Source of the DNA: Isoetes taiwanensis
Taxonomy: Eukaryota > Streptophyta > Lycopodiopsida > Isoetales > Isoetaceae
Length of the DNA: 64,000 bases
Assembly (NCBI GenBank): GCA_021234155.1
Contig: JAJEKV010000048.1
Span: forward strand, 2,842,841-2,906,840
Direction of reading: 5' to 3'
Part shown: positions 11,773 through 21,231 of the stretch, piece by piece
Numbering within the stretch: the first letter of the stretch is position 1
Layout: every line of letters starts with the position of its first letter
Notes under the pieces: model-generated
What the model saw: only the letters and a program-made list of their open reading frames with translations
Told to the model about the DNA's origin: nothing
Database searches by the model: none
Translations under genes and position numbers: made by a program

Positions 11773-11946
11773 TAAAGCACCTAGGTTGCCTTCATTCCAA
11801 AGGAAAAAAAAAAAACCACCTCGGTTCTCGCGCGCGAAACTTCCCCTCAATTTCCTGTTTCATTCCTTTTGCAAATCCTTTAGCAGAGTTTCGAATTCCT
11901 CTCCGGCGCACAATATAGATTGTTTATCCGGAACTAATCAAGCAAC

Positions 11947-12960
11947 ATGGTAGAAGAAGCAGTAACAGCGGAGGATTTTTTTGAGATGCACGGGTTGTCA
12001 AATGAGGGTCTGCAGCCCCATATGAAATACAATTGGCTAGCAACCCAAATCACGAAGGAACAATGGGAATCCGTTTGGCAGGAAAGTTTTAATTCAAAGT
12101 CGAAGTCTGCAATCAAGGTTGCCTTTGTTCAACCACATTTGAGGAGAAAATTGGAAAGCTTATTGAGTGTGTTTTACCCAGATGGTGTTTCTAATAATGA
12201 AGTAAGAAAACAATTGGCTCTTGCCTTTGCATGGAAAAATTGCCCTGAAGCACTGCTTGATCCTGAAGGTCATCAGATAAATTGGGCTTCATATGGGGCA
12301 CAGGTTATGATGTACAAGAAATGCAGGCCGAAAAAAAATGTTCAAAAAGCAAAAGCTGAAATTGAATCAAAGCCTGCTATTTCTGCCAAAGGTATTCCTA
12401 AGCCTACTCTTGATCAGACTAATTTGAAGCATAACCTGCAGTTAGTGACAGAAAACTTAGGGAAGCTTGAGAATAAAAAGGCAGAGATGGGAAAGAAAAT
12501 GCAAGATATTGTTGTTAGTCTGGCTGCTGATGAGAAATCCAATGATAAAATATTTAAAACCTTGTCTGAAAAAAGAAGCAGTATGGAAAAGCTAAAGTCT
12601 ACTATTAGAGAAAGAGCTATGGTTATTACAAAGGAAGTGGAGTTAGAAATCAGAAGGGATTTAGAAAAGAAATTGATGTTTGAAGAATATGCATGTGAGT
12701 CCTTGGAGTCTGTTTGCAAACCTGGAGATCCCGATCTTCTTGTGAAGAAGGAGGCATTGGAAGCTGAATTAATTCAATTGGATGTTGAGATAAATGCCGG
12801 AAAGGAACATGCAAGCAACCTTCAGTCTCTGATGCAAATCACCAGCTCTCCTTTCTGCATCAACACCATCAAAAAAGAAGGCTTCGGGTTTTTGCAAAGT
12901 TATTGTAGTGCTTGTGGTTTAAGTTTTCATAATAACTACAAGAGATGTCGTAGTTTTTGA
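11947..12960 (+). CDS. Coiled-coil protein of unknown function, probably truncated by frameshift
   Basis: A 337-codon ORF with a clear ATG after a pyrimidine-rich leader (AATCAAGCAACATGG). Residues 1-135 are globular, with KYNWLATQITKEQWE and VRKQLALAFAWKN. Residues 135-300 are rich in K, E and L with coiled-coil spacing. The last 25 residues carry CSACGLSFHNN. The frame ends in RCRSF, but a one-base shift there would continue into FECEHEYHVMCL, which together with CSACG looks like a cysteine/histidine zinc-binding motif. The present stop may therefore be a disabling frameshift. I do not recognise the family. The region downstream (13064-13690) holds lysine-rich, broken coding remnants leading to the FCP1-type region, so both may once have been one gene. 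It is the longest ORF in the window, which supports it having been a real gene. Confidence 0.6.
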   Translation: MVEEAVTAEDFFEMHGLSNEGLQPHMKYNWLATQITKEQWESVWQESFNSKSKSAIKVAFVQPHLRRKLESLLSVFYPDGVSNNEVRKQLALAFAWKNCPEALLDPEGHQINWASYGAQVMMYKKCRPKKNVQKAKAEIESKPAISAKGIPKPTLDQTNLKHNLQLVTENLGKLENKKAEMGKKMQDIVVSLAADEKSNDKIFKTLSEKRSSMEKLKSTIRERAMVITKEVELEIRRDLEKKLMFEEYACESLESVCKPGDPDLLVKKEALEAELIQLDVEINAGKEHASNLQSLMQITSSPFCINTIKKEGFGFLQSYCSACGLSFHNNYKRCRSF

Positions 12961-13808
12961 ATGTGAACATGAATATCATGTAATGTGTCTTTGCATTGTT
13001 CAAAGAGGGCGGATGTTTGAAATGTGTTTGTAACATTCACAAGACCTTTATATTGAACTTGGTATGAGTACTCCAACAGAATTGAGCAGGTTGCTTCTTT
13101 TTGATCCTAAGGTAGCTTCGAAGAAGCTTCGGCGATTTGGGATCAAATACTCTACCGATGTTGAAGATGTTTTGCTGATCGGTTGAAGTCCCCTTCTACT
13201 AGCACAAAGAGAAGGTTGAGACATGCAAGGGACGAGCCAGAAATTCTCCAGGATCAGTCTAAGATGACAAGCCCAAGACAATTGAGAAGCAGTGGTAAAA
13301 TTGGAGAGGATTCAGAGGCAGGTCTGAATACTAGTGAAGTTGAGTGTCAAATATTAGACACTCGACCAAGAAGAAACAAAAAAGGAAATGCCAAAGAAGG
13401 ATGAGTTAATTAGCAAAAAGAAAGGGAACTCAAGTAGCAAGAAGGTCACCGGGTTGGGACCAAAGAAAAAAAAAGGTTGAGAGAACTAACAAGAAAAAAG
13501 TTGTGGAAACAAGAAAGTATCCATTGAGAAGAAGAATGCACATTGAATGAAGGAGGAAAACTTGCAGGTGAATGAAGAGGGTGTTGAAAAGGAAATTATG
13601 GAAAATATAATGACAACCCTTGATGATATTGCAAGTGTAGATCCTAACCGAGGTAAAAACAGTGAAGTCTGAGGAGCCTATCTGCAACACAATCTGTACA
13701 CAATGAAGGTATAAAATCTTGATTTTTGCGGCAATTATGGATGCTCTTAGAGGAAATTCAAACATCTCTTTGAGAGCACTAATTCATAAATGATGTTTTA
13801 ATGTTCAG
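12961..13808 (+). pseudogene. Broken coding remnants linking the coiled-coil ORF to the FCP1-type region
   Basis: Plus-strand pieces look protein-coding but lie in shifting frames. An ATG at 13064 starts MSTPTELSRLLLFDPK and ends at TGA near 13186. The sequence continues without ATG into a basic stretch, KSPSTSTKRRLRHARDE, to 13404. A one-base shift then gives a lysine-rich, nuclear-localisation-like segment (KKDELISKKKGN, VVETRKYPLRRR) and an acidic piece, GVEKEIMENIMTTLDDIA, near 13590-13635. The series runs in the same direction as its neighbours. I read it as the middle of a former larger gene. The alternative is intron sequence with chance frames. Confidence 0.4.
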
Positions 13809-14635
13809 GGTTTAAGAAAGTAGTCCCAAGTGATGAGGACATAGATGTTTCCAATTTAACTTCCAGGTTTACGACTTTTTAATTTGAATTCAATATTTGT
13901 GGAACCATTGAAGCTGTATTCACTTAATTAATTTTATGACTGTTAGGTCTACCGAGTTGCAAAGTACAAATGTAACTTCGAGGTTAATAATTCTACATTT
14001 AACTTTGATAATTCTTTTGATAATTCTTTTGATTCATTGATTGAATTGTTCTTTTACTTAATAGGTGTACTGAATTGCAAGCTGTACCTATGAAAAAGAA
14101 ACTATTAATACTAGATCTGAATGGCGTGCTCGTTAAGACTTACAAAAGAACAAATCAATTAAGAGAAGACCTAAGAAGGCTGAGTTCTCAGTTATTGAGA
14201 TCATCTACAACTAACAAAATGGTTGTGTTGAGGCCAGGTGTGCATAGGTTCCTGCAAGAAGCTTCCAGGTTGTTTGACTTAGCAATTTGGTCCTCCATGA
14301 ACAACTTCAATGTTCATGAAGTTATTGATGTTCTATGTCCCATGAACAAAAAAGATTTTGTATTTGTTTGGGACCAAAAATATTGTGATGAGATGCCTTT
14401 CCATTGGCCTCTAGAATCTGCAAACCCAGTTTTCATGAAGCCACTCCATAAAGTGTATGAAGCTTTCCCACAGTATGGAAATAATGTTATTCTTGCAGAT
14501 GATGAAGTGTACAAGACTTTTATGTCCCCACCATTTACCTCCATCATGGTGCCTACTTTCACATGTGATCCTGAAGATGAGATCCTAAATTCATACTTGC
14601 CTCCAATACTCGGACAATTACGCAGAGGTTCATGA
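13809..14635 (+). CDS. FCP1/NIF-type (HAD superfamily) phosphatase domain protein, three visible exons
   Basis: Exons at 13809-13866, 13947-13982 and 14065-14635 join through AG|GT boundaries with consistent phase. The joints read NLTSR, STELQSTNVTSR, then CTELQAVPMKKK, so the 36-base exon is similar to the start of the next one. The last exon carries the FCP1 homology signature: hydrophobic LLILDLNGVLV (motif I), FLQEASRLFDLAIWSS (motif II region) and NNVILADDEVYKTF (motif III). FCP1-like enzymes dephosphorylate proteins such as the RNA polymerase II tail. In motif I the usual DxDx(T/V) reads DLNGV, so the second aspartate, the general acid/base, is asparagine; activity may be altered or lost. 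The frame stops soon after YLPPILGQL. A one-base shift would extend it (AEVHDVYGVLKHY), so the C terminus may be broken. The 5' end is not resolved. Confidence 0.75.
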
Positions 14636-14639
14636 TGTT

Positions 14640-15360
14640 TACGGTGTATTGAAGCACTATTCTAGGCGAGCTTATACAAGAACATCCCTAGGTGTTCTCG
14701 ATGCACTATTTCGAGGAAGAACATTGGTGATGAGCATAAACTATTGGTCAAAGCCCTCGCAAGGGTCAAATTCAATGGTTAGTAGCTGATTTTGGGAGTG
14801 CTTTTCAGTTCGATCGGTTGGAGCAATTGAGAAATATTTGAAGTGTTGAAGAATATTTCTTGAAGAATTACTTGTTACGATTCTTAGTAGAAGTACTTAT
14901 TGCCTCAATTTTTGGACAAGAGGCATGTAAAAATTATAGACCTTATATTGCCAATACTATATGAGTGTGAGATAATGCCTCAATTTTTGTGATATCTGAA
15001 ATTGTTTACAAACTTTCAATCTTGCTTGATGATATGTATGCATATTGTTGTATATTGTTGTTTCTCTTTTAAATGTTTTCGAGTCTTAAGCTGTTTGTCA
15101 TTTTCATTCAGTTACATTTTCAGTAGTAAAGTGTTGTTGTCTAGCTATTTCAATGTATTTTCACATTTAAACTGCAGATATGCCTCGGTTGTGATTGACA
15201 CAGAAATGATTTTGTACAAATTACCTTATGTAGAAAATGTAGAAATGATTTTGTACAAATTACCTTCTATGATGCAGGTGGTAGACTACTCATGATCTGC
15301 TGGCAAGTTTCTTCTGCCATGAAATACAAGTCTGAGTCATCTTCATCTGCAATCATGTCA
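14640..15360. other. Region between convergent genes
   Basis: Contains probable 3' flanking sequence of the FCP1-type gene. Near 15196-15265 there is a short direct repeat of GAAATGATTTTGTACAAATT. No gene, RNA or element was recognised. Confidence 0.5.
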
Positions 15361-15361
15361 A

Positions 15362-18300
15362 ATTTAGAAAGTCTACTTGAGATGGTCTGTATACTGCGGC
15401 CGGCTTATTACGCAATAGTTGAAACCTTAGACCACCATCAATTTGTTTATAATAATGTCCTGACACAATAACTTCTTCAATCCCAAATACATTTCCCCAT
15501 CCATCCTTATAATCTTCTAGCTAAGTATTCTTTGCTTCAGCGCATCTAAGTACATAAAAGTCTACCCCTTCTTCATTCCCTTCTTCAGCATTTACAGCAA
15601 AATTGTCACCCACTTCTATCATAGAACTAATTACATCATCTTCATCCTCTTCTTCTTCCTCAACATCATACTCGTCATCTTCTTGCAAATCATTGCTATC
15701 ACCTGTATTCTTAGGATCCTTCAACCTCAACTCAATGGTTGCCCAAAAACCAATTCGACTCATATTAATGCATTTGTCCCACTTAAATTGAATGCAGTAG
15801 TTGCAAAAGCATGACAAAGGTCTGTAAGCTACCTTCAAAGAGTTCTTCTTGTCACATGGTCTTATGCAGTGGAGCAATTGAGTTCCCTTTAAAGTATGGC
15901 ATTCCAATCTTTCTGATCTATCTATCTTTGAAGACTCTACCTCCCAGAAATATCTGTAACAATATGAAAAGCAAGTGCTTTAAGTCTTTGGGCCGATTGC
16001 TTGAAGTGCTGAAATGTCTGCAATAAAATTGTAAAACACTACAAAAATACTGTAAATTACCTTTTGATGTCATGATCAGATGGATGATTTTCAAAGTGCC
16101 ATTTAAGAAAAGCAACTACCTCCTTTGCACACTGTAGTTTCCATCCATTATACTTCATTTGCTCTTGAGTTAGTATCCTCTTTATAACTGCTCCAGCACC
16201 ATCATGCTCACCTTTCCCATGTGAGCTAGCAAAAAAATTCCATAGAAGATCCTTGCCCATTCTCCCATAAAATCTACCAAGAAAATGGAATGGTCTCGAA
16301 GACTTGAATTGTGAAGAACATCCATCACTCCAAAACACATGTTTTTTATATTCAACTCCAATAGTTTGCAACCAATCGGCATGCATTTGTAGACAATGTT
16401 GGACATATACGTGTCATGTGATTTGTCATCACTAATATAGAAATGAGTTTCCTTCACAATACCTTGGAGACTTTGTTTCCTTTTCTCTTTGGCCAAGTTC
16501 TTGTTCTTCTTGCATGAGTTTTCTTCCTCTTTCTTTTTTCTTTCTTCTTCTTCTTCTTTTTCATCCCTCCCGTAGGTTATATGCACTAGAATTGACACCG
16601 GGTCAGTATGCCAATGACACGATTGAGCTCTTGTTTGGATCTTAAATCCATAATTTTCAACCAAAATCTATAGCGAAACAATGGTATAATCTTGAAGTGT
16701 TGCCAAGCATTTCCTGAATTCCTTGGCTTGCCAATGAGCTCTATAATTATGAGGTACAAAAGATTTCAAAGTCTTTCTTGCATGCTCATTAAATTCAAAA
16801 GGACTACACAATTTGTAGGCCAATTTTGTAACCTTTGGAGGTTTCTTAGATGATGTCCTCTTCCTTTGGACTTCTACCTGCCATGTTAAGGCCAATTTAT
16901 CAGCTCCTGATATGGAAGTCATATGATTGAATCATATTTAATGAAGTCACTAAATGCACTTTGCAATCTAATTTGAAAGTCATTACCAGTGTTGTGTCTG
17001 TACGGGTACGGTAACTTTCAAGTACTTAGCGTACCGTACCAGCGGTACGGTGCGTACGAAACAAAAAATGCATTGTTTTTTGTCAAATTTTGGTAGTTTT
17101 CAACACAAGTACGGTAAGTATTTTATAGGTACGGTACGTATTTTATAGGTATTTTATAGGTACTGTAAGTATTTTATAGGTACGGTACATATTTTATAGG
17201 TACGGTAACAACACCTTTTAACGTACTGTATTTTTTTCGGGTACGTTAAAAACTCAGAGGTACATTACGAGGTACGATACGTAAAATACTTACAGTACCG
17301 TACAGATACGGTAAGTACGTAACAACACTGGTCATTACCTTCTCAAATACTTTCCAATTCATATTGTAAGTCTTGCTCTTACTCCTCTCCGTAGGACATG
17401 TTGGCAGCCTGCAATACATTATAGCAAACATGGTAAATAGTAAGCAAAATTATAGGTTTGAAACAAAGGTAACATTGTACTCACTTCTTTAAACCACATT
17501 TTGTACAAGTCTGCATCAGACACGCATGCTTATGCCACTCTCATCCTTTTGGCAGACCACCATTCTCCAATAATCACTACTTGATTTGATGGTGTTCTCC
17601 TTAGCCATGCAGATTAGACCTGGTCCACAAACCTTGCACTGACACTTACAATCCTTATGAACACCATAAGGATCTGTCCTCATATTGTTGATGGCCTGCC
17701 TTGCAAATTCTAAGTGCAAATGGTATTGGCAACAACAAGTCTCCAAGTTTTCTTACATAGCTTGGCTTCAGTTTTTCAAAAGCCTGCTGGGACATCTTTA
17801 TATTAGGATGTTCCTTCTTGAAAGCAAGGTACAATTGTACCTGAACACAATTACAATAATAAATTTAGTTATTTTATAAAATGAATGAAAGAATTAGTGC
17901 ACAACATTCCAAATTTCTGGTCGAAACTATTACCTGTGTAATCTCTAGCAAATGAATAGGATGATCAATTCTATCACCATTTTCAGCCAAATGCTTCCTC
18001 ACATGCTTCTTATAAGGTGAGACTCTAGTATTTTCATCCCAAAACTTCCTCACCGTGGATATTTCTTCAGCTGAAAATGCGTCACTTCTTCTCTTCCTTC
18101 CAAATATTGACCAAGGGCCAGCTTCACACTCTGCAAATATACGTCTTCTAAATGCCATGGCAATAGTTTTTCTTGGAACAGATAGAACCCTTGAAATTGC
18201 AGATTGATTAATCCCTCCTATCGAAGATGCTGCCATTTGAAGGGTGCTCTTTCTTGCTTGGAGGACATCAATTGTTCTTTGCATTTTTTGTGCCTGCATT

Positions 18301-18560
18301 GTCTCTCTAACATTCACAATCATGGTTTTCATTATAGCAATATCCCAGGATCCGTACATCCTTTGCAATGGCAAATGTTTGTTTCTCTTGAAAAGTCTTT
18401 GAAGAACTTTCCCTTTATCCAAATCCTCAGAAACGTTCCTGACAATGTGATTAAAAGAATCATCTAACTCTTTTGAGAGTTCCTGCAATCTTCTTTCACT
18501 AAGCCATTGTTTTCTCTTCCTCTCGTTTGGTGGAATGTTTTCCTTTTCCCTTTCTTTCAT
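15362..18560 (-). pseudogene. Decayed transposase-like gene of the SDG/HGKG type, with introns
   Basis: Five coding segments are traceable on the minus strand. Exon 17934-18560 starts MKEREKENIPPN, contains INQSAISRVLSVPRKTI (helix-turn-helix-like) and ends with CAG|GTAATA. Exon 17485-17840 has KLKPSYVRKL, then after a frameshift ETCCCQYHLHLE, and after another EWHKHACLMQ; it ends GAA|GTGAGT. Exon 17339-17408 completes CTKCGLKKLPTCPTE, a C-x2-C..C zinc motif, across the splice. After the MITE-bearing intron come QAKEFRKCLATLQDY, a TAG at 16668-16670, LVENYGFKIQ, CHWHTDP, SDDKSHDT, a frameshift near 16385, FWSDGCSSQFK and HGKGEHDGAGAVIK. The C-terminal part has LSCFCNYC, an acidic run, a stop at about 15521, and VSGHYYKQ. 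The ordered FAENY-like, HW, SDG..QFK and HGKG motifs match a protein family that I recall mainly from invertebrate and fish genomes as transposon-like. The aspartates fit a DDE-type fold, but the superfamily is uncertain. Confidence 0.75.
16987..17330. mobile_element. hAT-type MITE with perfect TIR and 8-bp TSD
   Basis: The terminal inverted repeats are CAGTGTTGT (16987-16995) and ACAACACTG (17322-17330). The target site duplication GTCATTAC is perfect at 16979-16986 and 17331-17338. An 8-bp TSD with CAGTG ends is the hallmark of hAT elements. The 344-bp body has no ORF. It is built from iterated GGTACGGTA and GTATTTTATAG units in direct and inverted order, so it can fold back. It sits in an intron of the transposase-like pseudogene, starting 8 bases after the exon end. 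Confidence 0.93.
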
Positions 18561-18657
18561 TCTCTTTCTCGATTGGCTTCAAATTCCAGATAAATTCTCC
18601 TCTTCTGATCATCAAGGCTTTCAGAATTGGCCATAAAATGGAGGTGCAATGGAGAAC

Positions 18658-18712
18658 TGGAATTGGGATTGGGATTGGGATTGGGATTGGAATTGGGATT
18701 GGGATTGGAATT
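18658..18712. repeat. GGGATT/GGAATT hexamer microsatellite
   Basis: About nine hexamer units, GGGATT with interspersed GGAATT. On the minus strand one frame gives an NPNPNSNPNP-type run and another IPIPIPIP, just upstream of the transposase-like ORF. It is not the plant telomere repeat TTTAGGG. Confidence 0.9.
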
Positions 18713-18977
18713 AGAATTGAGAATTGCCAGTGAATTTTCAGCCATGATAACGGAGCTTGGGAAGAATGACAATCCAAGAAAGAAAACTTTCCTCAAGAAT
18801 CCCGCCAACTTGAGATCCCGCCAAACATGAGGATTGCTCTGGCAATTCGCGCGGGGACATCCATGTCATCGATCCCTTCCCAACCGAAACATGCATACTA
18901 TTTCTGGAGTAACAACCCCCGAGGTCGTTGAACGAAAATTCATCGAGTAAAAAGCACCTCAAGCACTTGTCCAGACG

Positions 18978-19011
18978 GTGCTTTTTGGGTAGCATTATCA
19001 TATTTACACCC
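18978..19011 (-). promoter_or_regulatory. Upstream element shared with the gene at 11.9 kb (copy B)
   Basis: On the minus strand it reads GGGTGTAAATATG, ATAATGCTACCC, an A run and GCACC. It lies about 200 bp upstream of the first in-frame-region ATG at 18808 and about 450 bp upstream of the ATG at 18560. Copy A lies 210 bp upstream of 11947 in the same orientation relative to its gene. Confidence 0.5.
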
Positions 19012-19155
19012 TTATGTAGATGCATGTTTGGTGCTTGAAAAACATGATATTTTTGCTACCTATATGACCACATCCTCTGCTTAAAGCAAACATCTCTTTA
19101 GCATAAACACATAGATTCTAGAATGGGGCTCGCATGAAAACGACAAAAATAGATA

Positions 19156-19811
19156 GGCTTCTCATTCATCTCAGTAGATTTTCTACAATGGTGGATAGTG
19201 GGTAGCCGTACACATGCGAACTACCCACGAAAAAATAAAGGGAATGTCCAATTATACAACTTGGACCCCAAAAAATACAATGCTAATAGATTTTTGGTTT
19301 GTGCCGAAAGCTTATCACCGGGATTAAAAAACCCCGCCCTTTCGGGTTTTCGAAAAAACCCTAGTGATAAGCCTTCGGCAAGGGGCTTGGACAAACGTAA
19401 GGCTAAAAAATTGTTCCCAAAAAACCCACGAATGGAGAAGTCGAAGCTGTTGTCACTTGCCAACCTGTATCTGCACATCACCAACACTAGAACAAATGTG
19501 AAAAAACAAACCTCCCAAAGTGGAGGGGCTAATCGCGTGCCACGCAAGAAAAACCTCTTCAAATAGAGGGGCTAGTCACGCATGCCAGGCGACAAAAACA
19601 TAAAACAATTAAGGGGGGGAGGGTGGGTTTCAAAGAATAGAGAATAAGGTATTGCTGAGAGAGAAGAGGAAGCGCTGATGAGATGTTGATAAAGAACATC
19701 GCCTAATGTAGTGATCTCCCAACCACAGAAAGCATGCAATGCATGCATGCTCGACGTGCATGCTCGCCCTCTCTAGGATCTCGATCCGATGGCTCGGATC
19801 GATGGGATTAC
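19156..19811 (-). repeat. Right arm of the large inverted repeat pair
   Basis: Reads on the minus strand from GTAATCCCATCGATCCGAG (19811 downward) through GCATGCATTGCATGC, a pyrimidine tract, TGTTGGTGATGTGCAG, the hairpin module and GTGGGTAGTTCGCATGTG to ATGAATGAGAAGCC at 19156. It is the compact version of 3054-4984. I found no convincing target site duplication at either arm. Confidence 0.75.
19303..19379 (-). other. Three-stem hairpin module, copy 2
   Basis: GCCGAAAGCTTATCAC at 19303 pairs with GTGATAAGCCTTCGGC ending at 19379, enclosing GGGATTAAAAAACCCC-type and AACCC..GGGTT stems. It is the inverted counterpart of 4752-4830. Confidence 0.7.
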
Positions 19812-20998
19812 ATAAACTTGTTCATGTTTTTTAAAAGCTTATGCTAAGAGCACACTATTTCCCATGGCACTGGGGCAATTCGTAGTGCTTTGACACCTTG
19901 TTTGTTTTGGGTTGTGTTTTTAGGGTTTGATGTGCATGTACAGTGGTTCAATTTGGTCTAGAATTTTCATGGCTTTCTACCCTGGGCTCCATCGTAATAT
20001 CCAATGCTTTTTCTGCTTGAAATTTTCGGTTATAGTGGCCTTCAAACTAACCATAGCTTGAATTTGATGACTTTCATGCCCGTTTTTGGTATGTTTGCCC
20101 GTCAAAACAGGTAAAAAAAATTTGCATCCAAGTGAAGGGCAACACATGGGCAATTGCCCGTCATAGGGAAGGATGATAACAAGGCGTACATGTCATTTGA
20201 AAGGATAGGAATAAAGACTTAGCCATAATTCTTTTGATTAATATTTGTACATAAAATATTTTTTGGAGTACTACTAGGAGGTTTGCAAATGTGAGTGAAA
20301 TATTTAATTCCATGAAATTTTTCTATCCGTCTGCCTATAATGTGGGTGATGTTGTTAGAGATAACGAAACAAAAGAATGGTTGGAAAATTGCTTGCTAAG
20401 TTTGCTTCAAAAGTAGATGCGGCTAGATGTTTGAGTGAGAGAGAGGACTTTGTTGAGACTCTTTTCAGGGCTGCCAAGAACAAAGGAATGATGGTGGCTT
20501 GGACCATTTGTAGAAATAAAAATGGACATGCGGCAGTTGGTAGGACCATTTTCTAGCATTGATAAGGTCATGGCAATGTTGTATAGCTATTTCTAAAAGC
20601 AGGACCTCTTGTGAGAAAGGCTTCTCTCCTAAAAATACTATTAAAAGTGCTATAAGTTCTAGCATGCAATTAGAAACACTTGATGCAACGATGATGGTAT
20701 CGTTGTGGAATGAACCGATTGGCAATCATACTACGAGGATTAGTATAAATTGAAGCAAAAGAGAGCAATGCCACTTGAATAAGTTGATGAGATATAAAAG
20801 CTTTAAATTATCTATTTGCATTTTGTTAGTATTTTCTTCAAAACTTGGTTATATCGTGAGTTTAAAATAGAAAATGCGAGTTGAGACTAAATTTGATTTT
20901 TGTCATTTTCAAAATTCTGATGGCATTTGAAAGGTTAGATTTTAACAGACTGAAAGCGCCAACTTTGTTGGCCCCCTTTTCTAACCTGAACAAACAGA
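19812..20998. other. Intergenic stretch, no confident gene
   Basis: A plus-strand open stretch near 20379-20555 (RMVGKLLAKFASKVDAARCL, then NKGMMVAWTICRNKNGH) has a protein-like composition but is under 60 codons with no recognised family. Nothing else was seen. Confidence 0.4.
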
Positions 20999-21231
20999 GG
21001 ATTGGTATAAGCCAATCCACTGGATTGTCATATGCCAATCCTCAAAGCCAGAGTGGATTGGCTTATGCCAATCCAATGGTTTTGTGGCTTGATGGATTGC
21101 CATATACCGTAGATGAAATGGGAACACATGAGGATATTTGGGTCCCATAGGCCAGTTTGTCTCCGTGGACGATAAAAAACATATTCTATTAAACCAAGTA
21201 AATCCCACAATGGATTGGCATAAGCCAATCC
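20999..21231. repeat. Array of 20-bp palindromes GGATTGGC-NNNN-GCCAATCC
   Basis: Copies at 20999-21018, 21022-21041, 21055-21074 and 21212-21231, plus a decayed copy at 21091. The copies at 21055 and 21212 have perfect 8-base arms around TTAT or ATAA. Each arm contains CCAAT on one strand or the other. The array is split by a short LINE tail and lies downstream of the PGK stop codon. Its architecture matches the array at 60.4 kb. Confidence 0.85.
21138..21190 (+). mobile_element. LINE 3' tail fragment
   Basis: GGGTCCCATAGGCCAGT, TTGTCTCCGTGGACGATAA and an A-rich end with ATTCTATT match the 3' ends of the LINE copies near 28.95 and 41.94 kb. It is heavily 5'-truncated and inserted between palindrome units. 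Confidence 0.75.

Noticed and set aside
18658-18712. Interstitial telomere repeat
   Set aside because: The hexamer is GGGATT/GGAATT, not TTTAGGG or TTAGGG.
20999-21231. CRISPR array
   Set aside because: The repeats are palindromic and irregularly spaced, with no uniform spacers, in a eukaryotic genome.
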